Source: Pedobacter sp. W3I1
GTDB lineage: Bacteria; Bacteroidota; Bacteroidia; Sphingobacteriales; Sphingobacteriaceae
Direction of reading: 5' to 3'
Assembly: GCF_030816015.1 (NCBI RefSeq)
Contig: NZ_JAUSXN010000001.1
Location: 4,154,001 to 4,218,000 of the forward strand
Length of the DNA stretch: 64,000 nucleotides
Position 1 is the first letter of the stretch. Every line of letters begins with the position of its first letter. Of this stretch, positions 17,113 to 25,829 are shown in pieces. The translations under genes and the position numbers were made by a program. The notes under the pieces were generated by a model, which did no database searches, had not been told where the DNA came from, and saw nothing but the letters and a program-made list of their open reading frames with translations.

Positions 17113-18798
17113 TCATCCCTTTGATCGTAATTGCAAGTCATTGGGCGTAAGCATTGCCTGGGCATGTACCGATGCCCGATCCGGCAAACTGTCTGTAAAT
17201 TCTTGCTTATTTTCAAAAACCGGCAAAGTAAACCAGAACGCCGTACCTACGCCAGGTTCACTGTCCACGCCGATCTGACCACCATGTTTTTTGATGATTT
17301 CTTCGCAGATGTAAAGCCCAAGTCCAAGTCCTGAATGGGTACCGCCAGTACTGTCGACCTTATAATATCTGTCAAACAAATAACTGAGGTTTTCAGGTCT
17401 GATACCTGGCCCCTTGTCGATTACCGATAACCTAACTACATCAGATTGTCTTTCGATTAGAATTTTTATTTTGCTGGACTTTGAAGCATATTTTATAGCG
17501 TTGTTTATAAAATTAGTCACCACCTGGCTTATCCTGACGGTGTCGGCGTAAACTTCAATAGTAGTATCACCCTGTACATCGACTGAATAAACCAGGTCAT
17601 TTATCAGATTGTTACAGGAGTCATCGATACATTCAGCGAGGCTACACCTTTTTTGGTTGATTTGAAGCTGCCCGTCCTTTGCCATCCCGGTATTCAAAAG
17701 ATCCTCGATCAGTGCGTTTACCTTCTCCAGCCCTTTATTTGCCTGTGCGATCAGCATAGGAAAGCGTGGTGAAGAAGGTTCGTTTTTGATCTTATCCAAA
17801 ATCTGGAGGGATAATTTAAGAGCGGTAATCGGCGTTTTGAGTTCATGACTTGCAATGCTGATAAAATCGTCTTTTTGTTGCTGGAGAAGCCTTAGCTCAT
17901 GAATATCTGTAGCTGTACCTATCCACATCACAATTTTTTCTGTTTCGTTAAGGATCGGCATCAGTCTTACCAGGTGCCATCTGTACTCCCCGTCAGAGCG
18001 AAGGATTCGGCTCTGAAATTCTCCACCCGCATTCCCTTCAAGAATTAGGTTATAAAGGCCCAAACTAACTTTCAGATCTGCCTTGTGAATGAGATTGTTA
18101 ACCCTCAGCGCGCCTTTGCTTTTTTCAGACAAACCTGTATAATCAGACCAGCGGCTGTTGAAGTAAATCACCTTTCCTTCGGGAGAATTTGTCCAGGCGA
18201 TCTGCGGAATCGTTTCCATCATGCTCCTAAACTGGTGCTCACTTTCGGCAAGCGCTTTGGTACGCTTTTCCACACGCAGTTCAAGATCTCTGTTCAGCTG
18301 GAAAAGTTTAAGATTTACCGATTCTACCTTCTCGCGTTCGGCGATCAGCAACCCGTTTGATATGAGCAACTCCTGCGTTTGGATCCGTAATTTTTCGGAG
18401 GTGAGCAGTTTATCCTTTCGCTCAAGCGAATCTTGTAAAGCACGCTTTATCTTTACCGGAAGGGTAAAGAGCTTCTCCTTTGATACGTAATCAGTTACGC
18501 CCTCTTTAATGAGCTCGACTGCATTTTCTTCGCCGATGACACCCGATATGATAATAAATGGGATATCGGCGTATTCACGCTGTTTAATCCTGAACGCCGT
18601 GACAGCATCAAAAGCAGGAAGAGAGAAGTCGGAGAGAATCAGATCCGGGTTAAAAACCAGCAGTGCGTGTTCGAAGGCTGGTCTGGTATGTATAATTTCC
18701 ACATGGAATGAGATACCGGATCTTTTGATTTCCCGGCAGATCAGGTCAGCATCACTTTTGTTGTCCTCAACAATAAGTATTTTTAAGGGGGCAGCCAT
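17113..18798 (-). CDS. Hybrid receiver-PAS-histidine kinase
   Basis: 561 residues from the ATG at 18798, which follows the upstream receiver stop by 5 bp; a further in-frame ATG at 18834 would overlap that gene. Order: receiver domain (~1-125; KILIVEDN, phospho-acceptor in LILSDFSLPAFD), coiled-coil linker (~125-190), PAS/PAC domain (~200-320; IAWTNSPEGKVIYFNSRW), HisKA with SHELKTPITAL (~332), and HATPase_c with N-box FINNAIKYA, G1 DKGPGI and G2 GLGLGLYICEE (~440-545). There are no membrane segments, so it is a cytoplasmic sensor. With the receiver at 18804 and the kinase at 19249 it forms a leftward three-gene signalling operon. Confidence 0.92.
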   Translation of the reverse strand: MAAPLKILIVEDNKSDADLICREIKRSGISFHVEIIHTRPAFEHALLVFNPDLILSDFSLPAFDAVTAFRIKQREYADIPFIIISGVIGEENAVELIKEGVTDYVSKEKLFTLPVKIKRALQDSLERKDKLLTSEKLRIQTQELLISNGLLIAEREKVESVNLKLFQLNRDLELRVEKRTKALAESEHQFRSMMETIPQIAWTNSPEGKVIYFNSRWSDYTGLSEKSKGALRVNNLIHKADLKVSLGLYNLILEGNAGGEFQSRILRSDGEYRWHLVRLMPILNETEKIVMWIGTATDIHELRLLQQQKDDFISIASHELKTPITALKLSLQILDKIKNEPSSPRFPMLIAQANKGLEKVNALIEDLLNTGMAKDGQLQINQKRCSLAECIDDSCNNLINDLVYSVDVQGDTTIEVYADTVRISQVVTNFINNAIKYASKSSKIKILIERQSDVVRLSVIDKGPGIRPENLSYLFDRYYKVDSTGGTHSGLGLGLYICEEIIKKHGGQIGVDSEPGVGTAFWFTLPVFENKQEFTDSLPDRASVHAQAMLTPNDLQLRSKG

Positions 18799-18803
18799 TT
18801 TTA

Positions 18804-19244
18804 TTAACCTGGAAGCTTGTTCAATACCATCCAATAGAGTCCAATCTCTCGTATGGCGTTAAAAAAATTGTCACTATCAACGGGTTTTACAATATAACTG
18901 TTCGCACCCAACGCGAAGCATTTCTCTATATCCGGACCTTCGTTTGAGGAGGTAAGCATAACTACGGGAATAGACCTAAGGTGCGGATCTGACTTGATTT
19001 TTTCCAAAACCTGTATTCCTGACACTTTGGGCATTTTAACATCTAACAGGATTAATTTGGGTAGATCGTTCTGATTCCTGCTGCTGTAAATCCCTTTACA
19101 GTAGAAGAAATCCAGCGCCTCCGCTCCATTCGTTAAATGGTGAAGCTTATTTGTAAATCCACTTTTCTTAAGTGCGCGTATGGTTAGGTTCGCATCGTCC
19201 TTGCTGTCTTCCACAAATAGTATTTCAATATTATCGTAGTTCAT
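18804..19244 (-). CDS. Single-domain response regulator (Rcp1-like)
   Basis: 146 residues, a lone receiver: acidic pocket ILFVEDSKDDA, phospho-acceptor Asp68 in LILLDVKMPKVSG, switch Thr in VVMLTSS, and Lys in SYIVKPVD. The long loop around YCKGIYSSRNQNDLPK before the Asp is typical of the Rcp1 subgroup that pairs with phytochrome-like or PAS kinases. No output domain is attached, so it probably shuttles phosphoryl groups or acts by protein contact. It starts 4 bp after the stop of the kinase at 19249. Confidence 0.93.
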   Translation of the reverse strand: MNYDNIEILFVEDSKDDANLTIRALKKSGFTNKLHHLTNGAEALDFFYCKGIYSSRNQNDLPKLILLDVKMPKVSGIQVLEKIKSDPHLRSIPVVMLTSSNEGPDIEKCFALGANSYIVKPVDSDNFFNAIREIGLYWMVLNKLPG

Positions 19245-19248
19245 TGTT

Positions 19249-20574
19249 TTAAATATAAGAGGCTTTTTGCAGGCTAAAATAGAAGCAGCTGCCTTCGTTC
19301 AGTATTGATTCGGCCCATGTGGCTCCATTATGCCGGGATATTATTTTTTGTACTATCGCTAGACCGATGCCCGTACCTTCGAATTCCTCCTGGGCGTGCA
19401 GGCGCTGGAATACACCAAAAAGCTTGTCGTAGTACTGCATATCAAAGCCTGCACCCTCATCTTTTACATAATAAGTAACCATGTTGTTTTCTGAAGTAGC
19501 CCCGATCTGGATAGTTGTGTTTTTCTTTTGCCCAGAGTACTTAATGGCATTGGAGATTAAATTAATCCACACCTGTTTAATCAGTGACTTATCCCCTTTG
19601 GCTTCAGGTAATAGACTGATATTAAATTTGGGCATACTTTCGTTCTCCACCGGGACGAGTTCCCGAAGTACCGTTTCCAGCAGGTCATTCATGTCAAGCT
19701 GTGCAAATGCAACCTCTTTTCTACCGAGTTTGGAAAAAGCAAGGAGGTCATCAATCAACCGTCCCATTTTTTTTGAATTATCAATTATGGATTGCAGGAC
19801 AAGTTTGCCCTCTAAATCGAATCGGTCTCCATAATCTTCATCAATTATTTTTGTATATCCATTGATCGCCCTGATGGGTGCTCTAAGATCATGCGAAACG
19901 GAATAAGAAAATGATTCCAGTTCTTTGTTCGCTTCCACGAGTTGTGCAGTACGCTCAATAACTTTCTGCTCCAGTTCTTCATTCAGCATGCGGATATCTT
20001 CCTGCGCTTCTTGTAGTTCCCTGTTGGCAGTAAGAAGTTCTTTGGCCCTTTTCTCTTTTTCCTCGTTCTGGAAGGCCAGCTCTTTGTTAGCGATAACAAG
20101 CTCCGCTGCACGCTCCTCCTTTTCCCGGTTCTGGTAAATCAGTTCCTGGTTTGCAATGACGAGCTCACTGGCTCTTTTCTCCTTTTCCTCGTTCTGAAAG
20201 GCAAGTTCCTTGTTGGCTATTGCAAGTTCCGCAGCACGTTCCTCCTTCTCCCGGTTCTGGTAAATCAGTTCCTGATTTGCAATGACGAGTTCGCTGGCTC
20301 TTTTCTCTTTTTCCTCGTGTTGAAAGGCAAGCTCCTTGTTGGCTATAGCAAGTTCCGCTGCACGGTTCTCTTTCTCTTCGTTCTGAAAAGCTATTTCCCT
20401 GTTTGCGATGATCAGTTCTTCTGAATCGGTTTTATCAGTTGTCCGATGCAATGGTAGATAGATTAGTTGAAGACATATTGAATTGGTATTGTATAAAGCT
20501 AACATAATATTCCTGCCCGCCGCGTTTTTAATGGAAAGAATTTCCAGATTGATGTTGAGGAGGACAATCAACAA
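19249..20574 (-). CDS. Histidine kinase with long repeated coiled coil
   Basis: 441 residues. After a poorly conserved N-terminus (~1-50; the true start could be the Met near 20505), residues ~51-197 are seven 21-residue units of two alternating types (RAAELAIANKELAFQNEEK and RASELVIANQELIYQNREK), forming a long three-heptad coiled coil. HisKA (YSVSHDLRAPIRAI, ~240), N-box NLISNAIKY, G1 DEGAGFDM and G2 GTGIGLAIVQK (~415) complete the kinase. Such repeats normally link a PAS/GAF sensor to the kinase core; no sensor domain is present here, so the 5' end may have been lost. It is the first gene of the operon with the two downstream signalling genes. Confidence 0.85.
   Translation of the reverse strand: MLIVLLNINLEILSIKNAAGRNIMLALYNTNSICLQLIYLPLHRTTDKTDSEELIIANREIAFQNEEKENRAAELAIANKELAFQHEEKEKRASELVIANQELIYQNREKEERAAELAIANKELAFQNEEKEKRASELVIANQELIYQNREKEERAAELVIANKELAFQNEEKEKRAKELLTANRELQEAQEDIRMLNEELEQKVIERTAQLVEANKELESFSYSVSHDLRAPIRAINGYTKIIDEDYGDRFDLEGKLVLQSIIDNSKKMGRLIDDLLAFSKLGRKEVAFAQLDMNDLLETVLRELVPVENESMPKFNISLLPEAKGDKSLIKQVWINLISNAIKYSGQKKNTTIQIGATSENNMVTYYVKDEGAGFDMQYYDKLFGVFQRLHAQEEFEGTGIGLAIVQKIISRHNGATWAESILNEGSCFYFSLQKASYI
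19990..20424 (-). repeat. 63-bp in-frame tandem repeat inside the kinase gene
   Basis: About seven copies of a 63-bp unit coding 21 residues (three heptads) each. Units alternate between two variants, giving a 126-bp higher-order period that indicates recent duplication of a two-unit block. Copy number may vary between strains by slippage. Confidence 0.85.
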
Positions 20575-20792
20575 TTAGAAATATTAAGGACAAACGACAG
20601 GAACTGCTTAATAGGGAAACTGCAAATAGGGATGTCTGTTAGGATATTTGGCTATTTAAATAACATTAGGAATCACAAAATCGCCTTTAAGTTAAAGGAT
20701 AAATCGAAAAAAGATGTCATCTTGAGGGATAATTTAATAAAAATCAATATAAATGACATGAGATTTTAAGGAGATAAATATCCTCAGATTAT
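20575..20792. other. Non-coding stretch upstream of the kinase operon
   Basis: About 220 bp of AT-rich sequence with no recognisable coding remnant; it should contain the promoter of the leftward kinase operon. It ends at the family A repeat. Confidence 0.4.
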
Positions 20793-20906
20793 CGTCATTG
20801 CGAGAAGGCTTTTCAGCCGACAGCCTGCCCCGATTTCGGGGAAACAATCTTTATAGCAGGATTACTAGCAGGAAAGATTGCTTCGTCGTTCCTCCTCGCA
20901 ATGACG
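20793..20906. repeat. Dispersed palindromic repeat, family A, copy 2
   Basis: It shares the ends CGTCATTGCGAG / CTCGCAATGACG and the inner arms CAATCTTTATAGCAGGAT..CTAGCAGGAAAGATTGCTTC with the copy at 672-768. It carries an additional short insert (GCCTGCCCCGATTTCGGGG) in the left arm, itself a small palindrome. It lies just outside the IS110 left side. Confidence 0.85.
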
Positions 20907-20934
20907 ACCTTTCTATAGGAATCTGTCAATGGTA

Positions 20935-21165
20935 GAGGTTAGAATTTTTCAAATACAATGGAGGGTTGATGACAGATTCGTAACTTTATTAAGCCTTATG
21001 CAGTTTGGCTGTTTGTCGGTATAGTGCTTTTTGCCTGCATGGTAGTATGGTTCCTTCGGAGATGGTATTGGAGTTTGGAGCACCATTATTGGTTGCCCGC
21101 ATGATAGCCTGCCTTGTATTTTCATCCCGTTGGGCATAAGGTTTTATATACTTATCGTCATTGAT
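20935..21165 (+). ncRNA. Candidate IS110 bridge RNA region
   Basis: IS110-subgroup elements encode a structured bridge RNA in the non-coding DNA 5' of the transposase, which base-pairs with target and donor DNA. This element has a matching ~230-bp non-coding segment. It contains possible stem-loops (for example ATGGT at 21062 pairing with ACCAT at 21082 around a 15-nt loop). The RNA ends and guide loops cannot be placed by eye. Confidence 0.4.
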
Positions 21166-22461
21166 ATGGAAATTATCCACAACAACTCCGCGGGGATCGA
21201 TATCGGTTCAAGGAACATCTACATCAGCCCCGGCTATTCTGAGGTAAAGGTTTTTGGCACCTTTACCGGTGATTTTAGAGCAGCAGCGTCCTACCTGATA
21301 GAAAAGGGTACCCAGACCATTGCCATGGAAGCCACCGGTTCCTATTGGGTCATCTTATATGATATCCTTGTAGAACATGGATTTGATGTATGGCTGGTTG
21401 ATGGGCGCCAGACCCGCCAAGTTCCCGGCCGCAAGACCGATGTTAAGGACTGCCAGTGGATCCAGCAGCTGCATAGCTATGGTCTGCTGAACCGATGCTT
21501 TGTTGCCCAGGGCGAGCTGAAGGAAGTAAGAGGTTATCAGCGTCTACGCGAGGACCATCTGCGCAGTGCGTCCATGCATATCAACCATATGCAGAAAGCA
21601 ATGATCGAAATGAACATCCGTTTGCCTGAAGTGCTCGATCAGATACAGGGTGCTAGCGGCATTTCCATTATCCATGCTATATTAGAAGGTGAACGTGATC
21701 CACACAGACTGCTTTCACTGTGCCATGGGAGTATCTTGAAAAAGAAGTCAGCCGAGATTCTGGCCGCTCTTGAAGGCTTCTATACTGAGCGCGGACTTTT
21801 TGCCCTTAGGCAGGCCTACCAGGCTTATCAGTTTTACCAGATGCAGATTAGAGAATGTGACGCTGCCCTTAACGATATACTGTGTAAGATCAATCAGGAT
21901 AAAGACCATCGTGAAGCTGGGCCACGCAAACCGGTACGGCACCATAAGCCACAGATTGATGAACTCGGCAGACACATGCTGGATCTGTTCGGAGGCAGGG
22001 ATGCAACGGTACTGCCAGGTATTACCGATTATTCATGGCTGCAGATCTACAGCGAAACAGGAACAGACCTTGAGCGTTGGCCTTCTGAAAAACATTTCAC
22101 GAGCTGGCTCGGGCTTTCTCCTGGCCAGAACCATTCGGGAAAAGCCAATAAAAGGCCTAAGAAAAAAGGACGTCCCAACGCAGGCCAGATATTCAGGCTA
22201 TTGGCCCAGAGCCTACTAAAGAGCAAGAAGATTTCATTTGGGGCCTTTGGACGAAGACTTAAGGGACGCAAGGGCCCAATGATTGCGATAAAGGCCGTAG
22301 CCCGAAAAATCGCTGTACAGTACTGGAGGTTGATGGTTAAAGGGCAGGAGTTTGTTGATCAGGGCGTAGCTAATTACGAAGCGGTAATGATCAAACAAAA
22401 AGAAAAATACCTAAAAAAGCTAGCGCTGGAACTGAATTTACAAGTAATAGATCCTAAATGA
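21166..22461 (+). CDS. IS110 family RNA-guided transposase
   Basis: 431 residues from the ATG at 21166; an in-frame TTG at 21130 is possible but unlikely. The N-terminal RuvC-like DEDD domain shows AGIDIGSRN (first Asp, ~10), AMEATGSYW (Glu, ~60) and GRKTDVKDCQW (Asp/Asp, ~102). A coiled middle region follows, and then the C-terminal Tnp20-type domain with LPGITDYSWL (~290) and SWLGLSPGQNHSGKANK (~330), the latter holding the region of the catalytic Ser. The gene appears intact, so the element may be active. Confidence 0.95.
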   Translation: MEIIHNNSAGIDIGSRNIYISPGYSEVKVFGTFTGDFRAAASYLIEKGTQTIAMEATGSYWVILYDILVEHGFDVWLVDGRQTRQVPGRKTDVKDCQWIQQLHSYGLLNRCFVAQGELKEVRGYQRLREDHLRSASMHINHMQKAMIEMNIRLPEVLDQIQGASGISIIHAILEGERDPHRLLSLCHGSILKKKSAEILAALEGFYTERGLFALRQAYQAYQFYQMQIRECDAALNDILCKINQDKDHREAGPRKPVRHHKPQIDELGRHMLDLFGGRDATVLPGITDYSWLQIYSETGTDLERWPSEKHFTSWLGLSPGQNHSGKANKRPKKKGRPNAGQIFRLLAQSLLKSKKISFGAFGRRLKGRKGPMIAIKAVARKIAVQYWRLMVKGQEFVDQGVANYEAVMIKQKEKYLKKLALELNLQVIDPK

Positions 22462-22555
22462 TAAACACATAAAACACTTATTATCAGATATATATAATAT
22501 ATGTCATTGATAGCGTAATCGAAAGGCATTTATTTGCGTTTGATCAACCTCAAGA

Positions 22556-22580
22556 AGTCTTCGACTACGCTCAGACTGTT
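22556..22580. repeat. Half copy of the family B palindrome
   Basis: AAGTCTTCGACTACGCTCAGACTG resembles the right arm of copy 2 (GGTCTTCGACAAGCTCAGACTA). No left arm is found within ~150 bp, so the other half may have been lost when the neighbouring IS110 element inserted. Confidence 0.45.
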
Positions 22581-22608
22581 ATTTTCCTTTATTTTTTATA
22601 CTGGATCA

Positions 22609-23688
22609 TCAGGATAGTTCTTTGGGAAGATCTATAAAAAAGGTTGTCCCTGCATCCACTTCGCTTACAAACGAAATGGTTCCGTTGTGGAGTTCCACTA
22701 TTTTCTTCGCAATTCCCAGGCCAAGTCCACCGGAAGGCTGACCATCCAATCCATCACGTAAAGCTTGTTTATCCGCATAAAATATACCAGATCTTATGCT
22801 CTCGGGAATACCGATACCATTATCACTTACAGATATCCTTACCGAATCACCTCTATCCAGAAGCTCCACAGCTATCTGTCCACCAAAATTCGTAAATTTA
22901 ATCGCATTTGAAATCAGATTATTGATGACCTGCATGAATTTCATACTGTCAATGGCGATATATATTTTATCCTGCGATGAGCTAAAGTCAAACTGTCTTG
23001 AATCTGAAAGATTTGAACGTTTATAAAACCTGATCACATCCTGAATTTCCCAGACAAGGTCTGCTCGTTTCTTTTGAAGTTCAATAACAGACGACTTGAG
23101 GAATTCCTGATTTACCATGCTCCTGATCAGCTTCAGATTGCGTTCGCACATTTCCCTGATAAACTGTAAGGATTGCCCGAGCTTGATATCTCCTGGAGTG
23201 ACCTCTTTCTCCAGCGAGGAGACAATCATTTTTATCATACCCAAGGGCTCCTTGATGTCATGACTGAGTACCTCCAGGGTAACATTTTTACGCGCATTAA
23301 TCTGCTCTATATGAATTTTATTGTGATAGGCTACCGTAGAATCCTCAACGATAACGCAAGCTATCCTTCCTTCTGCCCACTTTGCCATGGCTATTGAGGT
23401 GCGGAAAAACTGTTCCTGACCTTCGTTGATTACCCTAAAGTCTACCTTAACAAAATCCTGGAGACTTAATTTAGCCAACTTCATTTTCAAATGGGTTTTA
23501 TCATCTGCATGAATGAAATTCATTAAGAGCCGAGGGTCAGCTTTAATCAAATCTGCAGTTGATCCCAGGATATCTTCAAAAGCTGTATTTTGATACAATA
23601 TTTTATTTTGCTCGATATCATAGATTACATAGCCGTCATCTGCCCGCTCACCCATTACACAGAATAGCTGATCTTTCAATATACCCAT
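22609..23688 (-). CDS. PAS-domain sensor histidine kinase
   Basis: 359 residues, soluble. An N-terminal PAS fold (~10-125; YVIYDIEQNKILYQNTAFEDILG) precedes a divergent HisKA with LEVLSHDIKEPLGMIKM (~148-164; His in SHD). HATPase_c follows with NLISNAIKFTNFGGQI (~258), G1 DNGIGIP and G2 SGGLGLGIAKKI (~325). No linked regulator gene is adjacent on the same strand; the divergent receiver at 24213 is a candidate partner by position only. An aldo/keto reductase remnant lies just upstream. Confidence 0.9.
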   Translation of the reverse strand: MGILKDQLFCVMGERADDGYVIYDIEQNKILYQNTAFEDILGSTADLIKADPRLLMNFIHADDKTHLKMKLAKLSLQDFVKVDFRVINEGQEQFFRTSIAMAKWAEGRIACVIVEDSTVAYHNKIHIEQINARKNVTLEVLSHDIKEPLGMIKMIVSSLEKEVTPGDIKLGQSLQFIREMCERNLKLIRSMVNQEFLKSSVIELQKKRADLVWEIQDVIRFYKRSNLSDSRQFDFSSSQDKIYIAIDSMKFMQVINNLISNAIKFTNFGGQIAVELLDRGDSVRISVSDNGIGIPESIRSGIFYADKQALRDGLDGQPSGGLGLGIAKKIVELHNGTISFVSEVDAGTTFFIDLPKELS

Positions 23689-23754
23689 TTTAAGATTTTA
23701 AGTTAGTGGATGTAAGTAAAACACCTAAACTGATAGAATGTTTCCCGGCAACTA

Positions 23755-23905
23755 CCTTAGGTATGAGCTTTACAAAAGGCAGTGATATTTGCTTCAGACA
23801 GACCAAAATGTAAAACCTTTCCTGCTGCGATCAGATCAGCAGCCTCTTCAATAGGTATGTTTGCATCCACACGCTGTCGACACAGAAGGTTTAATTTAAG
23901 TAATA
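23755..23905 (-). pseudogene. Aldo/keto reductase remnant
   Basis: Read leftward, about 45 codons spell LLCRQRVDANIPIEEAADLI then AAGKVLHFGLSEANITAFCKAHT, followed by a stop. This matches the centre of AKR enzymes (QHRVDPxxPIED..LxxxGKVxxFGLSE). A short internal deletion removes several residues between EEAA and DLI, and both ends of the gene are missing. Confidence 0.65.
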
Positions 23906-24212
23906 ACTATTTGGCTGTGGGGTCTCGGGAACATCCGTTTCCTTTAACAATTGTTTGATATTGATCTCTATTGTTGTGGCAATTGCTGTCATGGCGGTAT
24001 CTGTCGGCTTATTGCTGAAAAGTAACGGGATCAATGGAAGCACCTTTATTTATTGTTCTATACGCCTAATTATTCCAGTCTTGAGAACAAAGCTCTTGAA
24101 CATAATAGTAATCGTACTCATTAAATATTGACCGGTAGTTTTTTCTTGTTTTTTATTAATTATCTCTATTTTTATATCTGCATCAGGCCTCCCTAAAATG
24201 GTGCATTAGTGT
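23906..24212. other. Intergenic region before the receiver gene
   Basis: About 300 bp. On the minus strand an open stretch (23895-24050) could encode PLLFSNKPTDTAMTAI and about 30 further residues, but it has no upstream start and matches nothing I recognise; it may be another scrap. The promoter of the receiver at 24213 should lie here. Confidence 0.3.
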
Positions 24213-24590
24213 ATGGAAGAAGTTATAATGGTGCAGGACACCGACGAATCGATATTGGATGTTCTTAAAACAGCTCTTGAAATGGAAGGGTTTAAGGTCA
24301 TCCCCATGCTACATTGTGATGACGACATCATTGATATGATTGATAAGAACAGGCCTCATGTAGTTTTGTTGGATATCCGTCTCACTAACAAAGACTGCGT
24401 GGATATATGCCAAAAAATAAAAGCAAAATATCCCCATCTTCCGGTAATTGCTTTAAGCTGTAATGTAAATATCAGGGAGAAATACGCAAAAGACGGCTTT
24501 GACGGCTATATAGAAAAACCCTTTGATATTGACCTATTATACAAGATAATACGTTCGCATCTACCGCACACTTCATGCAACGTAGATTAG
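24213..24590 (+). CDS. Single-domain response regulator
   Basis: 125 residues, receiver only: MVQDTDESILDVL in place of the usual double acidic pocket (Asp9, Asp11), phospho-acceptor Asp54 in VVLLDIRLTNKD, switch Ser in VIALSCN, and Lys in GYIEKPFD. Its partner is unknown. The segment after the phospho-acceptor lacks the usual Pro of the MPxxxG loop (it reads RLTNKD), so its loop geometry may differ. Confidence 0.88.
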   Translation: MEEVIMVQDTDESILDVLKTALEMEGFKVIPMLHCDDDIIDMIDKNRPHVVLLDIRLTNKDCVDICQKIKAKYPHLPVIALSCNVNIREKYAKDGFDGYIEKPFDIDLLYKIIRSHLPHTSCNVD

Positions 24591-24714
24591 CAATTACATA
24601 CCCAAAAATAGCGGCATGATCAGCTTATTTGCCAGGCGGAGGACATTCTCCATTTGCCTTGCACGAACCAGCCAGTTAGTAATTCTTTGATAAAATATTA
24701 AGACTTTAAAACAG

Positions 24715-25677
24715 CTATTTATTTTTAAGCTGAGGCAACACCTGTTTTCCAAAATCTTCAATAAAATCCTTTTGGTTCCTGTTTACATTATGCAGGATAA
24801 TACGATCAAAACCCAGGCTGATATCTTCTTCTATCCACTGTTGATGTTCGAGCAGATCGGATGAAATCCTGACATAATCATGCATTTGCGATTGTTGTAC
24901 CAGTTCAGCTGCAGCGTCAAAGTGCGCAACAGTCGGCAGTTCTCCCAACACACTGCCCTGAAAAATATTTCCGCGCCACTGATCAAAGGCGCCCGAAACG
25001 GCTTCCTCCTGGTTCCTTGCATAAGACAGTTGAACCTTAAGGTAGATCGGCTTTCCCTCGCCTCCGTTTGCCCGGAAGGCATTAATAATTTTTTGCATTT
25101 CAGCCTTGGGGCGGTGAGTGGTAAGCAGACCATCGGCCCATTCTCCGGCCCATTTTGCGGTTTCCAAACTTACTGCGGCACAAAACAACATAGGCATTTT
25201 GCCGGGCAGGGTATAGAGTTTTGCATTCTCAATTGAAACAAGTCCACGGTGAGAAACCGTTTGCCCGTTCAAAAGGCTACTGATCACCTGATGACATTCC
25301 AAAAGCCGGGCATTCCTGACCTGTTTTTCAGGCCACTTATCTCCGGTAATAAGTTCATTTAATGCCTCGCCGCTACCTAAAGCTACAGATAGCCGGCCAT
25401 CAAACATTTCATTCAGCGTAGCAATCGCCTGTGCTACTATAGCCGGATGGTAACGTTGTCCTGGTGCACAGACCATACTATAAGGAAGACCGGTTGCCAG
25501 TAGCGCAGCCCCAAGCCAGGCAAATGAAAAGCCACTCTGCCCCTGCCTCTCGCTCCAGGGGTGAAAATGATCTGAAGATGATATCGCCTCAAATCCGGCG
25601 TTTTCTGCTAGCCTGACGTATTCCAAAAGGCTACTGGGTGCAAACTGTTCGTGTGAGGCATGATAAGCAATCGTCAT
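24715..25677 (-). CDS. LLM-class oxidoreductase, non-F420 type (TIGR03885-like)
   Basis: 320 residues of the luciferase-like barrel in the F420-dependent-like branch: AFEAISSSDHFHPWSERQGQS is typical (key SDHFHPW at ~36-42), followed by FAWLGAALLATG, RYHPAIVAQAIATLNEMFDGR (~75-95) and VALGSGEALNE (~98-108). Related proteins outside Actinobacteria are thought to use FMN rather than F420. It is monocistronic and leftward, and its substrate is unknown. Confidence 0.85.
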   Translation of the reverse strand: MTIAYHASHEQFAPSSLLEYVRLAENAGFEAISSSDHFHPWSERQGQSGFSFAWLGAALLATGLPYSMVCAPGQRYHPAIVAQAIATLNEMFDGRLSVALGSGEALNELITGDKWPEKQVRNARLLECHQVISSLLNGQTVSHRGLVSIENAKLYTLPGKMPMLFCAAVSLETAKWAGEWADGLLTTHRPKAEMQKIINAFRANGGEGKPIYLKVQLSYARNQEEAVSGAFDQWRGNIFQGSVLGELPTVAHFDAAAELVQQSQMHDYVRISSDLLEHQQWIEEDISLGFDRIILHNVNRNQKDFIEDFGKQVLPQLKNK

Positions 25678-25829
25678 GTGGTAAAGTTAAATTCGTTCTA
25701 TGGTTTCAGTTCCGTTTACCAGCGCTAGCCGGTTGGAACCATATAATAAACAGCCTTGAAGCAGGCGAAGTTTTGTGATTAGCGAATACCTGCAATTTCT
25801 CATCTGCTACCCGGTCCGGAAATGTAGCG

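Larger units (their letters stand above)
20912..22540 (+). mobile_element. IS110-family insertion sequence (approximate ends)
   Basis: The transposase gene at 21166 is preceded by ~250 bp and followed by ~80 bp of non-coding DNA that separate it from dispersed repeats on both sides (family A at 20793-20906; a half copy of family B at ~22556-22580). IS110 elements lack terminal inverted repeats and target duplications, so the ends given are only brackets. The long 5' and short 3' non-coding parts fit the IS110 rather than the IS1111 subgroup. Confidence 0.6.

Noticed and set aside
19925..20137. Serine-rich plus-strand open frame opposite the coiled-coil repeats
   Set aside because: It is an antisense shadow of the repeated kinase sequence; its composition is dictated by the opposite strand.
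19990..20424. Regularly spaced repeats reminiscent of a CRISPR array
   Set aside because: The repeats are contiguous, in frame and code heptad units of the kinase; there are no unique spacers and no cas genes.
20935..22540. Terminal inverted repeats or target duplication for the IS110 element
   Set aside because: None found, as expected for this family; the element ends are therefore left approximate.
24600..24712. Minus-strand open stretch reading TNWLVRARQMENVLRLANKL
   Set aside because: It has no start codon and is only about 30 codons long with no family match; insufficient to call a remnant.
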